DNA from: Lichina pygmaea | Lineage: Eukaryota; Ascomycota; Lichinomycetes; Lichinales; Lichinaceae | Assembly (NCBI GenBank): GCA_963422465.1 | Contig: OY730172.1 | Location: forward strand, 2,542,001 to 2,606,000 | Length of the DNA stretch: 64,000 nt | Direction of reading: 5' to 3' | In this document: positions 50,226 through 63,561 of the stretch, one piece after another | Layout of the letters: the number at the start of each line of letters is the position of its first letter | How positions within the stretch are numbered: position 1 is the stretch's first letter | Notes under the pieces: generated by a model | What the model saw: only the letters and a program-made list of their open reading frames with translations | Told to the model about the DNA's origin: nothing | Database searches by the model: none | Position numbers and translations under genes: made by a program

Positions 50226-53200
50226 TGTTGGGATAATCGGTGTCGGTGACACTTCAGAATGACGAGGCACTTAGAAGACAATAGGATCTTGTATTCAATA
50301 GGATGTACTAAGACATTCGTCTACAATGAAAAATGAGAAAACCTTCCTTCCTCCCAATCTAGGGTTAGCGCCCTTCTGTAAGTCACGTGGTATGACGTTG
50401 CAGATCGCCCAACTTCAACACCCCCCCTCGAGCTGCACCTCCACCTTGCAATTTAGCTTCCCCAAGGTGAGTATGTGGGCCCACCGTCCTCGTCCGCTGC
50501 TGCTTCCATTAGCTGACATCTCGTCTACTGTGTCAGACCGAGCCTCTGCAGCTTCTCCTTCCGTGCCTGAATGCTGAGTGGCTTCGTGAGCTCGTCCGCG
50601 AGCATTTCCGCAGAAGGCACGTATCCGACCTCGGAATCGTCGGTACGGGCGCCACAGCACCTCGCTCCTCTGTTGCGAAGGCACCTTCCTTTGCCTTCCC
50701 TGTTGCCTTGCGGATCCGCGTACTCCGCCTCACTGGCTCTGTTTCCTGTGCCCTTTCGGACCCTTCCTTCGTGGCCTTGCCTGTGGCCCTGTTCTCTTGT
50801 GGACTTCTTTCAGGTTCCACACGACCTCTTCCTTCTGACTCGTTCGACTCCTGAGCTCCTTCCTCAGGTGCTTCCACTGTTTCTTCAGCCACTCCTTGTC
50901 GGGGCTGCCAAGGTGAGTCTTCCGTCCCTTCCGCGTCGTATCTTACTGACTCTTCGTCACTGTCTTCTTCGTCCGGTTCGTCCGACCGATCAGGTACGCC
51001 TTGCACCTGTCTCTCTGTCCTGGTTTGCTCGGGCACTGAGGTGACCTGTGGCCACCCCCCCTCAATGCTGTGCTCGGGCCCTGAGGTGACCTGTGGCCAC
51101 CCCCCCTCAATGCTGACCTTCTCCTTAGGTCGCACCTGCGCTCGTTGTCCCACGATCTCTTCCATGAATCGTACGGACGCTGCAGCCGCAATCTTCTTCG
51201 TCTCCGGGTTCCATACCAGGTAAATGTGATTACCCCGGTACCCCACCATTACTCCTTTCCAGGCCAGTTGATCTAACTTCTTCCTCTTCTCCTTCGGTAT
51301 ATGCACGTATGCGACACACCCAAAGGCTCTCAGATGGCCTGCGTTGACGGTCCGTCCCGTCCATTCTCCTTCCGGCAAGTCCTTCCTATCCCCGTGTGGC
51401 AGCTTGTTGTCCAGGTACGCTGACGTCTGGGCTGCTACGGGCCACAGCTGCATCGGCAGCTCCGCGTCCGCCAACATCGCTTTCACCCGACCGATAATCG
51501 TTCGGTTATACCGCTCGGCAACCCCGTTTTGCTGTGGGTTGTACGGCACGGTGGGTTCTTCTCTTACTCCCTCTGGCTTCAGACGCTTCAAGTACTGACT
51601 GATGTATTCTTTGGCGTTGTCACACCGTATCCTGCACAGCTTCTCGCCGGATTCCCGTTCCACCATGGCTTTCCAGCTGCCAAAAGCGACGGGTAGCTCA
51701 CTCCTGAGCTTCATGGGATACACCCACGTCATCCGGGTCCAGTCATCAATCATCGTCAGCAGGTACCGTGATCCGTCGTACCCTTCATCTTGCAGAGGTC
51801 CGCACACATCGGTGTGCACCAGTTCGAGCTTTCTTGTCGTTGTTGCTTCAGCCTTCTTCCGGAGAGTCTTCTGCATTTTGGCTAATATGCAGTCCTCACA
51901 GTTCTCGACTTCCTCCTCATCGTACTCGAACCCTTCGAGTTTGCCGGTGAGTGCTGCCCTCTTCATGACAGCCTTGCTTGCATGCCCTAGCCTCCGGTGC
52001 CAGGTCTTCTTCTTCGCGTCTGCAGGACTCTCCTGTCCTGCCCCGCCGGTCGGGCTCTCCTGTCCCGTCGCGAGGACCACCTCGCCATTTGCCTTCAAGT
52101 GGTACGTGCCCTTTTCTCTTCTGGCCGTTACCCTTCTTCTGCCATTCTTTATTATGGCCATCTCCCCATTCTTTGTTGTTGTCTCGAACCCCTTCTTGTC
52201 CAGATCTGAAACTGACATCAAGTTGGCAGTCAATCCAGGTACGTACAGCACTCCTGTGACTGTCGCAACACCGCTCTGCTGGTTGAACCGGGTCTGTACA
52301 GTTCCTACACCTTTGATCGCAAGCCTGTCTCCGTTGGCTACTGACAGGTGGCCTCCCATGGGTTTCAACTCAACGAATAGTCCGAGGTCCCAGCTCATGT
52401 GTCGGGTCGCACCGCTGTCAACGATCCAATCGCTCGTCCGCGGTTCCCCGATCGCCAGATCTGGTACAAGGCAAGTGAGGTAGGTCTTCTCTCCTTCCTC
52501 ATCCTCCCGGTACGTTGCCGCTCTTGCCTTCTCCCCTCTCTTCCTGGGTTTCACCGGGGGTTCGTCCTCCAATGGGGTTCCGTCTGCTGACCGTGTCGCG
52601 AAACATTCAGACTTCCTGTGCCCTGTCCGGTCACACCGGAAGCACTTCATGTCCTTTCCGTCTCGTCGGCCCTTGCTCCGTCCTTTGCCCTCTTTACGGA
52701 CAGCCAGTGCCTGCTCCGCTTCTCCCTTGATGATCCGTGCCTCTTCTCCTGCTAACTTCTGCAGGACCTTGTCCAGTTCGTCGATCTGATCCGTCGTTAT
52801 GAGGATCTTCTTCATGGTATCGTACTCTGGCGTCAACGACTCTAGGAGCAGGATCACTAATGTCTTTTCCGGCAGTTTCAGCGTCGAGTCGTAGCTCTCT
52901 ATTTCGGCATTGAGCACACGGATCCTCGACCCTCTCTCTTCTATCGTTCGGCCGAGATCCTTCGAAAACAGCTGTACCATCGCGTTGTGCAGCTTCTCGT
53001 TGTTCGGCCGTTCGTGGATCCCTTTCAGGGTCTTCCAGATGTGGTAGGGGTGCTCGATCCGTCTGACGTGCTTTTGCTGCTCTTCACTAATTGACGACAG
53101 TATGATGTCTGCTGCCTTTCCTTCTTCTGCCTTGCTATCCTGCCACTCCTTTGTGGCCTCAATCCGTTGAACTTTGGATCCTGTTGCTGCTGATGTTTGG

Positions 53201-53712
53201 GCAGGCTTCATCTCTGACTCTTCTGGCTCTACAAGGACGGTGTGCCAGACTCTTGCGGCCAATAGCCGCATCCTGATAACTTGTGCCCAGTCTTCATAGT
53301 TCTCTGGGCCCCGGAGCAGGACCTTCCTGCCCCGTTCCTTCTTGTCTTACATCCTATTGGCTTGCCTTCTGCTAACGTCGTGGCTAGCCCTTCCTTACGG
53401 CCTTTTCCTCTAGGCCCTTCTTTGCAGCCTTTTCCTCTAGGCTCTTCTTCTCCTCTTCTTCTTCGACTTCTTCACAGTCGATTCAACCTCGTCAGCGGGA
53501 TTCCCGGGCTCATAACCTGTTGGGATAATCGGTGTCGGTGACACTTCAGAATGACGAGGCACTTAGAAGACAATAGGATCTTGTATTCAATAGGATGTAC
53601 TAAGACATTCGTCTACAATGAAAAATGAGAAAACCTTCCTTCCTCCCAATCTAGGGTTAGCGCCCTTCTGTAAGTCACGTGGTATGACGTTGCAGATCGC
53701 CCAACTTCAACA
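50226..53712 (-). mobile_element. Copia-superfamily LTR element, copy 2 (3487 bp)
   Basis: Identical 195-bp LTRs (50226-50420 and 53518-53712), target duplication AAATG at 50221-50225 and 53713-53717. Same family and strand as copy 1, very similar throughout; LTRs differ from those of copy 1 by a few bases and 3 bp of length. Primer site 53503-53517 and purine tract as in copy 1. Gag, zinc knuckle, protease and integrase seen; no RT-RNase H recognised. Ends whole, at most one break in the frame. Very young by its LTR identity. Confidence 0.95.
50533..53271 (-). CDS. Gag-protease-integrase polyprotein of Copia copy 2
   Basis: One long open frame, 912 aa, the same domain order as in copy 1: gag, CCHC region, DSGATRHMS protease, GAG-pre-integrase, integrase core, then the charged tail. 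Described as a fossil; no further coding detail is given. Confidence 0.9.
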   Translation of the reverse strand: MRLLAARVWHTVLVEPEESEMKPAQTSAATGSKVQRIEATKEWQDSKAEEGKAADIILSSISEEQQKHVRRIEHPYHIWKTLKGIHERPNNEKLHNAMVQLFSKDLGRTIEERGSRIRVLNAEIESYDSTLKLPEKTLVILLLESLTPEYDTMKKILITTDQIDELDKVLQKLAGEEARIIKGEAEQALAVRKEGKGRSKGRRDGKDMKCFRCDRTGHRKSECFATRSADGTPLEDEPPVKPRKRGEKARAATYREDEEGEKTYLTCLVPDLAIGEPRTSDWIVDSGATRHMSWDLGLFVELKPMGGHLSVANGDRLAIKGVGTVQTRFNQQSGVATVTGVLYVPGLTANLMSVSDLDKKGFETTTKNGEMAIIKNGRRRVTARREKGTYHLKANGEVVLATGQESPTGGAGQESPADAKKKTWHRRLGHASKAVMKRAALTGKLEGFEYDEEEVENCEDCILAKMQKTLRKKAEATTTRKLELVHTDVCGPLQDEGYDGSRYLLTMIDDWTRMTWVYPMKLRSELPVAFGSWKAMVERESGEKLCRIRCDNAKEYISQYLKRLKPEGVREEPTVPYNPQQNGVAERYNRTIIGRVKAMLADAELPMQLWPVAAQTSAYLDNKLPHGDRKDLPEGEWTGRTVNAGHLRAFGCVAYVHIPKEKRKKLDQLAWKGVMVGYRGNHIYLVWNPETKKIAAAASVRFMEEIVGQRAQVRPKEKVSIEGGWPQVTSGPEHSIEGGWPQVTSVPEQTRTERQVQGVPDRSDEPDEEDSDEESVRYDAEGTEDSPWQPRQGVAEETVEAPEEGAQESNESEGRGRVEPERSPQENRATGKATKEGSERAQETEPVRRSTRIRKATGKAKEGAFATEERGAVAPVPTIPRSDTCLLRKCSRTSSRSHSAFRHGRRSCRGSV

Positions 53713-53717
53713 AAATG

Positions 53718-55041
53718 TATCGACAGATATTCTCACGTGACTTGATAATCACTTACTGTACGGAGGCCTGCGCCAAAAGTATTCGGAAAGATTTCTATAT
53801 GAGTGACAAAAGTCGTGAGACTATCCCTCGATTCCCTTCCCAGTTGTTATCATGATTCTTGTTATTGTCCACCACCACCCCACCACCCCAGTGGTTTGAG
53901 ATCTTGAAGTCTGAAGTCCTTGAGCATCTTGTTATAAAGCTCAGTCTTCTTCCCACTCTGAGCTGTCACTATTCTCATCATTGTTGTTATCATCACTGTT
54001 GCTGTTCTTGTCTACAGAGTTTATAGTATAACTACTGAAAGCCGATGTGCGTGTCGGCGAGAATGAGTACAGTAGATTGGTCTTGCTAACTAAAATCTAG
54101 AAGGAGAAAACTCTGCACTGTCACGTGCACGCAAGACAACAATTTAGCCGTCGCTCAGGGGGAGGCTGATCTCGACACCCCTGCAAATCCAGGGGCAACT
54201 CTTCCAGAGAGTCCCCGGTCAACAACTACTAAGGCAACCACCTATCAAGGAGAGGAGAAGTCTGTCCCATTAAGGCCCTCAAGGGCTCAGAGCTATATAG
54301 CCCTGCCTGACTAAGCTAGCTAGCCTGTGGGCCTATGGCCACAACAGTTTATGACTGGAGGGTAGCTACAGTCAAAACATGACTTGACGGATTTGATAGA
54401 TTGTACTGAAAGAAAAGTCTGCAAGATTACTGATATACTTCACAGGTACACCTTCTTCAAGAAGAGCAAGCACACATACTTTCTGTGCAATGCTGATGCT
54501 TTTGTTGGTTCTGGTTGAGCAGTGGTATAGGGTTGGGTGAGGTGGCTTTTGGTGGTGGGGATAGTCTCATCACTTTTTGGTGGGATTCCGAATACTTCTG
54601 TCGCCAGCTCCCGTACTGTACAAGGGGAATCACTCAGATGATTACTGGTAGAGAGTGATCACCTAGATAGCTCTAAAATGATACAACATACTTCCGTACA
54701 ATGTATAGATTAATCTGGGAATCAGCTCACCTGATGAGCTAGAGGGTGGATTGTACTGGTAAAGATCACGTCTTGCTTCGAACGACTCTTTCTTTCTGAG
54801 TAACCCCGACGTCATCTCCCGTTTCTCCTTTGACCTCTACCGACCCTTAGTACACGTGGACGATGAAGAAGAGCTCTGAGCAGCATCAGATTCACTCGCT
54901 ACCGGACACCACAAAGAAGATCTCCACTGTAACACCAATCCATGCTGATAAAGTTGGATGGTATGGACCCACTGTATGCCCGATGTCGTGGTCGACGTGG
55001 CAGCCATGCCGATATAAGGGCAGGTTCTTAGGAAAAGCCCG
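53718..55041. other. Intergenic, no gene seen apart from a solo LTR
   Basis: AT-richer than the gene regions; short frames have no recognisable protein. Contains a solo LTR at 54036. Confidence 0.5.
54036..54224. mobile_element. Solo LTR, family C (189 bp)
   Basis: Begins TGAAAGCCGATG and ends GGTCAACA, with ACTAC on both sides (54031-54035 and 54225-54229). Same family and orientation as 9935-10167, sharing a long block that includes CAATTTAGCCGTCGCTCAGG; shorter than that copy. Confidence 0.85.
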
Positions 55042-55860
55042 CTAAGAGATGCTGGTGCTGCTGCTGGTGCTGCTCTCGCTCCAGATATCTCTGCTCTCGC
55101 GCTCGACCGCCCTCATCGCATTCGCAACGTCGTCCAGCTTGGCCATCACGCCTTTAACACCTTGATGGGTTCGCTCGAAAAAGCGATCGTTCTCTTCTCG
55201 TCGCTTCTTGGCGACGCTGATATCATCCCCGGCCTGTTCTTCCGCCTTGGCCTCGTTCTTTCCATCTACCCCAGGGCCTATCTCATTGGCTGCCGTGACA
55301 TCCGACCGTACAGCTAATGAGCTTCTTTCTGTAACTGGTCCGGGATCGGCAGCTTTCTCCGCTTCATGCATTTCGCTCTTGGCCCACGCCTCGGCAAGGG
55401 CAATCTGTGCGTTACGTAGATCCGCCAATGATTTGATATGTTCCGGGCCGAAAACATGAGTGTCATGAGTCGCACTCAGTTCAACATCTTCAAGTGTGCT
55501 TTGCATCTCAGCCCACAGCGCCTCAGCTTGATCGGCATGACTTTGTTCGACCGGTGGTTCCAGCCGGTGGCCCTCCTGTGGCAGAAATCCAGTATGTCCC
55601 ACTCCGCGTAGCCTCGGTGACTGGGTCCCTGCATCTCTTCCTTCCAGCCCTTTCCCGGATGCACCAAGGCCTGGTTGTCCTCGTGATGTGGCAGAACGGT
55701 GAGGAGGAACCAAGGGGGCTCCTATACTGGAGGCGTGTGCTCCTGGCAGCAACACCGAAGGGAGCGATACATGCGACGCATCTCGCGATGGTGGACCAAG
55801 GAACAGAGCCGGAGGAGGTTGCCGTTGGGGATTTGAGATGGTTTTGGAAAGAGCTGGCAT
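55042..55860 (-). CDS. Conserved-looking hypothetical coiled-coil protein
   Basis: Single exon, 272 aa, not identified. N-part PALFLGPPSRDASHVSL is a low-complexity proline-rich start; the middle has ALWAEMQSTLEDVELSA and THVFGPEHIKSLADLRNAQIALAEAWAKSE; the C-part AKKRREENDRFFERTHQGVKGVMAKLDDVANAMRAVERESRDIW looks like a helical pair ending in a coiled coil. The compact charged helices suggest a subunit of a larger complex, but no family is claimed. Divergent from RPS23 with 387 bp between the starts. Confidence 0.7.
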   Translation of the reverse strand: MPALSKTISNPQRQPPPALFLGPPSRDASHVSLPSVLLPGAHASSIGAPLVPPHRSATSRGQPGLGASGKGLEGRDAGTQSPRLRGVGHTGFLPQEGHRLEPPVEQSHADQAEALWAEMQSTLEDVELSATHDTHVFGPEHIKSLADLRNAQIALAEAWAKSEMHEAEKAADPGPVTERSSLAVRSDVTAANEIGPGVDGKNEAKAEEQAGDDISVAKKRREENDRFFERTHQGVKGVMAKLDDVANAMRAVERESRDIWSESSTSSSTSIS

Positions 55861-56247
55861 ATTCGTGCTTCCAATTCGATCTCCCGAAGTTTCTCGTGGT
55901 CAACACCAAGAGCAGTCGGCTGGATCACATGATCAATATGGGTCCGGGGTACTACGTAGTTTGTGGATGCAACAGCGTACCGTAGCATTCTCGGACTTAG
56001 GGTTTCGTGATTGTGTGACTGCGCATTTCACGACTCCTATAGTATTCCGTCTCTGAAGACCACCCGTCAACGCGCTGTCGAGCTCCAACATCGACAACCC
56101 ACAAAACCGGTATGTACCACACAAAGTCTCTCTAGTCGTCTTCTAGTCTCAATTCCTACCTCTCGAGCCCCTTGCTCTCGAGAGAAAACTGAGCTCGACC
56201 GCTCAAGATCTACTTGCACAGCTGACGATCATCATTTTCCAGCAACC
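55861..56247. promoter_or_regulatory. Upstream region of RPS23 and the hypothetical gene
   Basis: 387 bp; a CT-rich stretch before the RPS23 ATG with a candidate leader intron (AACCGGTATGT at about 56106, TTTCCAG at 56236-56242). Confidence 0.5.
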
Positions 56248-56761
56248 ATGGGTAAAGGCAAGCCAAGAGGCTTACACGCCGCTCGAAAGCTACGCAATCA
56301 CCGGCGAGAAGGTCGCTGGGCCGATTTGACCTACAAGAAACGACTGCTCGGAACGGCGTACAAATCTTCACCCTTCGGAGGGGCATCGCATGCCAAGGGA
56401 ATCGTTCTTGAAAAGGTCGGAGTCGAGGCGAAACAGCCAAACTCGGCCATTCGGAAGTGCGTGCGGGTGCAGCTGATCAAGAACGGAAAGAAGGTGACGG
56501 CCTTCGGTGAGTGATTCGGCTGGCTTCGACTTGTTGCCAAGGAATACAATCGTAGAGCGTTCTAGGCTAATTGGGAATCCAGTACCAAATGATGGCTGCT
56601 TGAACTTTGTGGACGAGAACGACGAGGTTCTCATTGCGGGATTCGGCCGCAAGGGAAAGGCAAAGGGAGACATTCCTGGTGTCCGATTTAAGGTGGTGAA
56701 AGTCTCCGGCGTGGGTCTGCTCGCCCTTTGGAAGGAGAAGAAGGAGAAGCCAAGATCGTGA
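56248..56761 (+). CDS. RPS23: 40S ribosomal protein uS12 (Rps23)
   Basis: Decoding-centre protein of the small subunit. Exons 56248-56506 and 56583-56761 joined over a 76-nt intron (donor GTGAGT, branch GCTAAT, acceptor ATCCAG); 145 aa, the standard length. [19 protein letters not shown] at the N end, [20 protein letters not shown] with the proline that is hydroxylated in other eukaryotes, and [20 protein letters not shown] at the C end. A second intron probably lies in the leader. Confidence 0.97.
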
Positions 56762-57148
56762 GGTGTGTGCGGGGGCTTGCAAACCGCTTTTCGGGGTTAC
56801 GTCATCTCTTGTCTGTGGGCATGGTCCGCCGTATCTAGACTTCATAAGAGATGTGTATCTTCGGGCCCATAAGTGAAGCAGGTGAAGTATACAGTCCTAC
56901 GAAGCCGCGACTCGCCCAAAATCCTCTTTAGAACGAGCTCAACCTATCTCATTCGTCCTCATGCCAGCTATGGTATAGGTAATGTAACGACTTCCTACTT
57001 GTAGCTGGGAGTCCGTCAATTGAAGTAGATGAAGCTTTCTTGGCACTCTGGAGTTGGCTTACCATAAACGTTGACATTGCCAAATTGGAACCAATGCTTC
57101 TTGCTAGTCGAACGATCCAGAGTTCTTCGAGATAAGGATCTGCTCAGC
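56762..57148. other. Intergenic, no gene seen
   Basis: 387 bp between RPS23 and TRAPPC2L on the same strand; nothing recognised. Confidence 0.4.
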
Positions 57149-57847
57149 ATGGCTTCTCCAGCAATAGCATGTATCGGGGTGATTGGCAAGCAGGTTCGAC
57201 ATTGACACAGTCCCTACATCTATGAGCAACAAGTGACCGTGGCATCATGATCGGAACAGAACAATCCTCTTCACATATCGCTGTTCCCTCCGGACAGCAG
57301 ATCACGACTGGACTTCTCGCTGCTTCTGACATCGACACTCGACATCTTCGAAGCCCGACTGGCACGGAAGAGCGTGGATCAGGACCTGGGGCTGCTCCAA
57401 GCGGTGGACGAGCGACTCGCGTGCTATGGCTGGCTCACGAACACGGGCATCAAGTTTGTCGTCGTAGTCGACATGGCGGGCAGACCCGCGGGTGCCGACG
57501 GCCGACCTGATGGGAAAGGAGCAGCCGCTGCTATCATTGGACTGAGGGACGCCGATCTGAAACCCGTGCGTACATTCCTATCTATTGCGTGAAGCGCGGA
57601 GGCAATCCCTCATGATCGGACGATGAGTCCGCGCCGCTGACATGACGGGTTGGAAAAGGCCTTTAGAGCTCTGCAGAGCGCCTACATACGTCTCCTGCAG
57701 AATCCGTTCTACGATCCGGACGAGCACACGCCCATCGCACCAAACGGCGAATTCAAGGGCGCCGGCACGCAGATTACAAGTCGCAAGTTTATCAAAGAGG
57801 TTCGAAGAATTGGAGATGCTTGGGCTCCGGGGGCCAACACTCTGTAA
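57149..57847 (+). CDS. TCA17: TRAPP-associated subunit TRAPPC2L (Tca17)
   Basis: Sedlin-like longin-fold subunit of the TRAPPII complex, which activates Rab/Ypt GTPases at the Golgi. Exons 57149-57193, 57260-57565, 57659-57847; 179 aa. Text in order: MASPAIACIGVIGKQNNPLHIS, LDFSLLLTSTLDIFEARL, DQDLGLLQAVDERLACYGWLT, NTGIKFVVVVDM, AFRALQSAYIRLLQNPFYDPDE and FIKEVRRIGDAW. The second intron (57566-57658) ends in AAAAG. A repeat of the sedlin fold is complete, so the gene looks functional. Confidence 0.93.
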
Positions 57848-58237
57848 GAGCTGGAGTCACCACTCTGTAAGAGCCGGTGAAACACCGACAGGGTCGGGTC
57901 CAGTTGGCTGTCGCTTTGTCGATGAAGTTGTTTAGTTTTGCGGTCTGCATATAAGTCACTGCAATGTCTGGCAATTTTTACGAGTATCTCCACTTGCAGC
58001 TGAAATACTCCATGATAGATGATCAGGGTATTGATGTTGACTGCGAGGATGACGGTGTCTCGTCGCATGCTTATTGATACGGCGCATACTTATCCTGCTG
58101 ACTAAGATAACATGTGCTCACAACTACCTTGAAGCATGTGAATTATTCCTTCAAGCCCCTCTATCAATGTGTCATCATCGCTTCAGCGGCTACTCGCCGG
58201 TCGTCTTGCGCTGTCCTTGATAGGCGAGATATGCTAC
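57848..58237. other. Intergenic and uncertain 5' end of AFG1
   Basis: 390 bp. A first exon with a mitochondrial signal may lie here, spliced to the acceptor CCCCAG at 58268; I could not find a convincing donor. Confidence 0.4.
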
Positions 58238-60790
<2,553 letters not shown>

Positions 60791-61104
60791 ACCGGAAACA
60801 CGACAGCTAACGATTCGGCCTCTTGAGGCTGTAGTTATCGGGGGAGAGGTGGGGCGTCCGAGCACATCCGTCGTAGATAGCCCCACCAATGCTGTTCTCC
60901 CTCTAGTATCGGAACATTCAAGACCCCTCCCTTGCTCCGATGGTATGCCCCGTGGGCTTTGAGCTCCGTTATGGCGTACGGTACCGTACGGTATTGTGCT
61001 CCGCCGTGCGGAGTACCGGTGATCACCATGTGCCTTGAAATCCCTCCACTACAGCAAGGCATCTCCATCTCGACAGTCTGTCCTCGCCCAGCACACAGTA
61101 ATCT

Positions 61105-61137
<33 letters not shown>

Positions 61138-61702
61138 GGGGGGGGGGGGGGGGGGGAAACGAAACTCGGCTTCTCCTCTGCATCTCTTTTCCTTCGATGC
61201 GTGTTGCGTGCGTTGTGAGTTACTGGTCCGGGTTACGCGTAGCTTGTGGATTACTGGGTGGGCTATGATGGACAGTACGTATGTGTAGGTGCCCTTGGTC
61301 GGGGTTGGGTATTTTGGTATTTTCGTGGTTGTGGGTTGTGGGTTGTGGGTGGGATGGGAAGCTAGTGAGAGTTGAGGATGAGGTGTACGAGGAGGAGGAG
61401 GAGGACAAGGAGGAGGACAAGGACCCAGCTTTGGGGGGGGGGGGGGGGGGGGGGGCGACGAACGTACGAAGCTAACATCTTCTGTGCTAGATCAAAATGT
61501 GCGTCCTTTGAAGAAGTCTGCGGGGGAGGAGGGTATGATTTGGTTGAATGAGATTCGTGGACTTCGTCATTTGATATATAGGTTGGCTGTGGAAGGATTG
61601 AGGAAGGAAGAGAGACGGTCGAGATACATTGGAGAAGTAGTTTACAACGGTCGTCGATTTCCTTCGGCTTATCGGTGGACGGACCGCCAGAGCAGCCCAC
61701 TC
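60791..61702. other. Intergenic with dense simple repeats
   Basis: AC and GA tracts at 61106-61136, a G20 run at 61137-61156, GGA repeats at about 61390-61425 and a G23 run at 61433-61455. No gene seen. Confidence 0.6.
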
Positions 61703-62744
61703 TCAGCGACCCCTCGGAAGAGGGATCCTCCTCGGCGGCCGTCCAGGTGCGGGCGCTGGGCGGCCCTTGCTGCCCTCGCCCCATGGCATGTACCTCCGGA
61801 AAGAATTCCAGACGGATTGGAAGAACTGCATCGGGCCGGCACCACCACCGCCACCTTTCTGGTCTTGCTGGCCTTGCTGCTCGTTCTCCAGAGGTGCCTC
61901 GTACCTCTGGTTGTTCCACCATCTGGCGTTCCCCTGCCGTTCGTCGCCTTCCACCGGCAGCCACCGGTTCTCTAACCAGTACTTCAGGGCGTCGTCAGCG
62001 CAGCGATGTCGCGCGACGATTCTTCGCCAGTACGCTTCGCCATCCTCCGACTTCATCCCCGGCGGGCGACGTGTCCGCGACGACTCCATCTTCTGTCGCA
62101 CATCGCAGACGTTCGACTGCAGTTTCTCGATCTGGTGACGCTGCAGGCGTATCGGTGTCTTCCCGTACAGGTTCTTGACGGTCTTCTTGCAATCCTGGCT
62201 GAAGCCTGGGTCGTCCTTGTACTTTCCGTGGAAGCACGCCATGCTGTACGCAATGTCTGCCAATCTTTGCAGGTAGTTTTGGTACTCGGGCGTACTAATG
62301 TCAATCGCGTACTGTGACTGATGCTGCATTTCGCTGCTTCTCGCGTCGCCCGGTTGATTCCTCTCAACACCGTCAGGGCCAATCTTGCAGGCCATGGCTG
62401 CTTCCTCTGACGCTCGCTTGAGGCCTTGAAGGTCCACGCCTCGCCCTTGGACTGTCCACTAGTGCAGACAGAGCTGGTCAGTCGCGGCGCCTCAGACCCG
62501 TCGAACGCCGGAAAGATTGTTGGACCACGAACAGACTTACTTCTCTCGGATCAGGCTGGGTCAGTCCATTGAGGAAGATGTCCTCGGCCGGATTGACACC
62601 ATTGGGGCTCCATGGCCTTGGGACACATTGGAGCACAGACCAAATACCTGCTGTAGTCGGGCCATCGACGGCAGCGAAGATAGTGACAGGCGCGTACGTG
62701 ACTACGCCAAGGAGCACAACAAGCACTCCGTGGAAGCGAATCAT
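61703..62744 (-). CDS. Candidate secreted protein, cysteine-containing
   Basis: Not recognised. Two exons, 62541-62744 and 61703-62458, over an 82-nt intron (donor GTAAGT, acceptor CACTAG); 319 aa. The start MIRFHGVLVVLLGVVTYAP then VTIFA gives a clear signal peptide. The mature part has six cysteines (in VLQCVP, AMACKI, SMACFH, SQDCKK, SNVCDV, RHRCAD), alpha-helical charged text, and a Gly/Pro/Arg-rich tail. A small secreted protein of unknown role; an effector is one possibility but no effector family is claimed. The longer upstream frame to 62948 is an alternative start. Confidence 0.62.
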
Positions 62745-62948
62745 CGTCGGGCCACTCTTTCGCTGGTCCAAACGGACCTCGAGAAGATGTCGATGAGGGC
62801 AGACGAGTATTGACAAGACAAGAGGAACAATCAAGAGGGTCTTCCATTCCTGAAAGATGAGCCATGGTTTGATGAAGCGACCAGTGTCGGGAAGAAGGTC
62901 GGTACCGTATCCGAGGTGTATACGAGTTCCTCTCACACCACGTCTCAT

Positions 62949-63561
62949 TTAGGCGCCTTTCGGGGCCTCGTATGCATCAAGCCTCTTTGCTAGAGGCCAG
63001 CTTATGCCATTCATCGTATGCCGACGATCACAATTTCCTGATCGAAGCTTCACCTTGTAGTTTGCGGTTGTCTGAGTTCCGTCTGGCTTGCTGCTGCTTA
63101 CTTCCGAACCATACGGTATCTCGGCCATGGATTCCAGTAACGTCACAGCCCCACAGATCTCCAGACTGTGACTTGTACGTTACGTACAGAGTACTGAGAC
63201 CCGAGACATGAACCGTTGTCGGAGCATCGGGCACTCGAACTTCGTCGTTGACCGTCGCAGGTGCCTTCGTCCCGATGCTCCGTCCAACGGCCAAGCGAAG
63301 CGCAGTCCATTGAGACACCTTAGTGTAGGCTATCTGCAGCTCCTCGTCAGCGCCAACAAAGTAAGACAAAAAGGGCAGAAGGAGCCTAAATTAGAGGGGC
63401 CTTCGGCCAAGCTTCCAAGCTTTCTAAGCTGAAAGCCTATTTCGGCGATGACGCATTGTCGATTCTCCGGGCCTCTGATTGCAGGGCTGCATGAGCCTAG
63501 TAAGGCTGAAGGAAGCAGTCAGGAGGAGGACGCTAAGCACAATGGCCAGTAATATCCACAT
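62949..63561 (-). CDS. Possible small secreted protein, exons uncertain
   Basis: At 63561 an ATG opens MWILLAIVLSVLLLTASFS, a signal-peptide-like start. Below it, after a CTGCAG acceptor near 63345, an open stretch reads VSQWTALRLAVGRSIG and VPDAPTTVHVSGLSTLYVTYK with a single Cys, then possibly a third exon to 62949. I could not find a clean donor for the first exon, so the model is only a suggestion. Confidence 0.25.
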
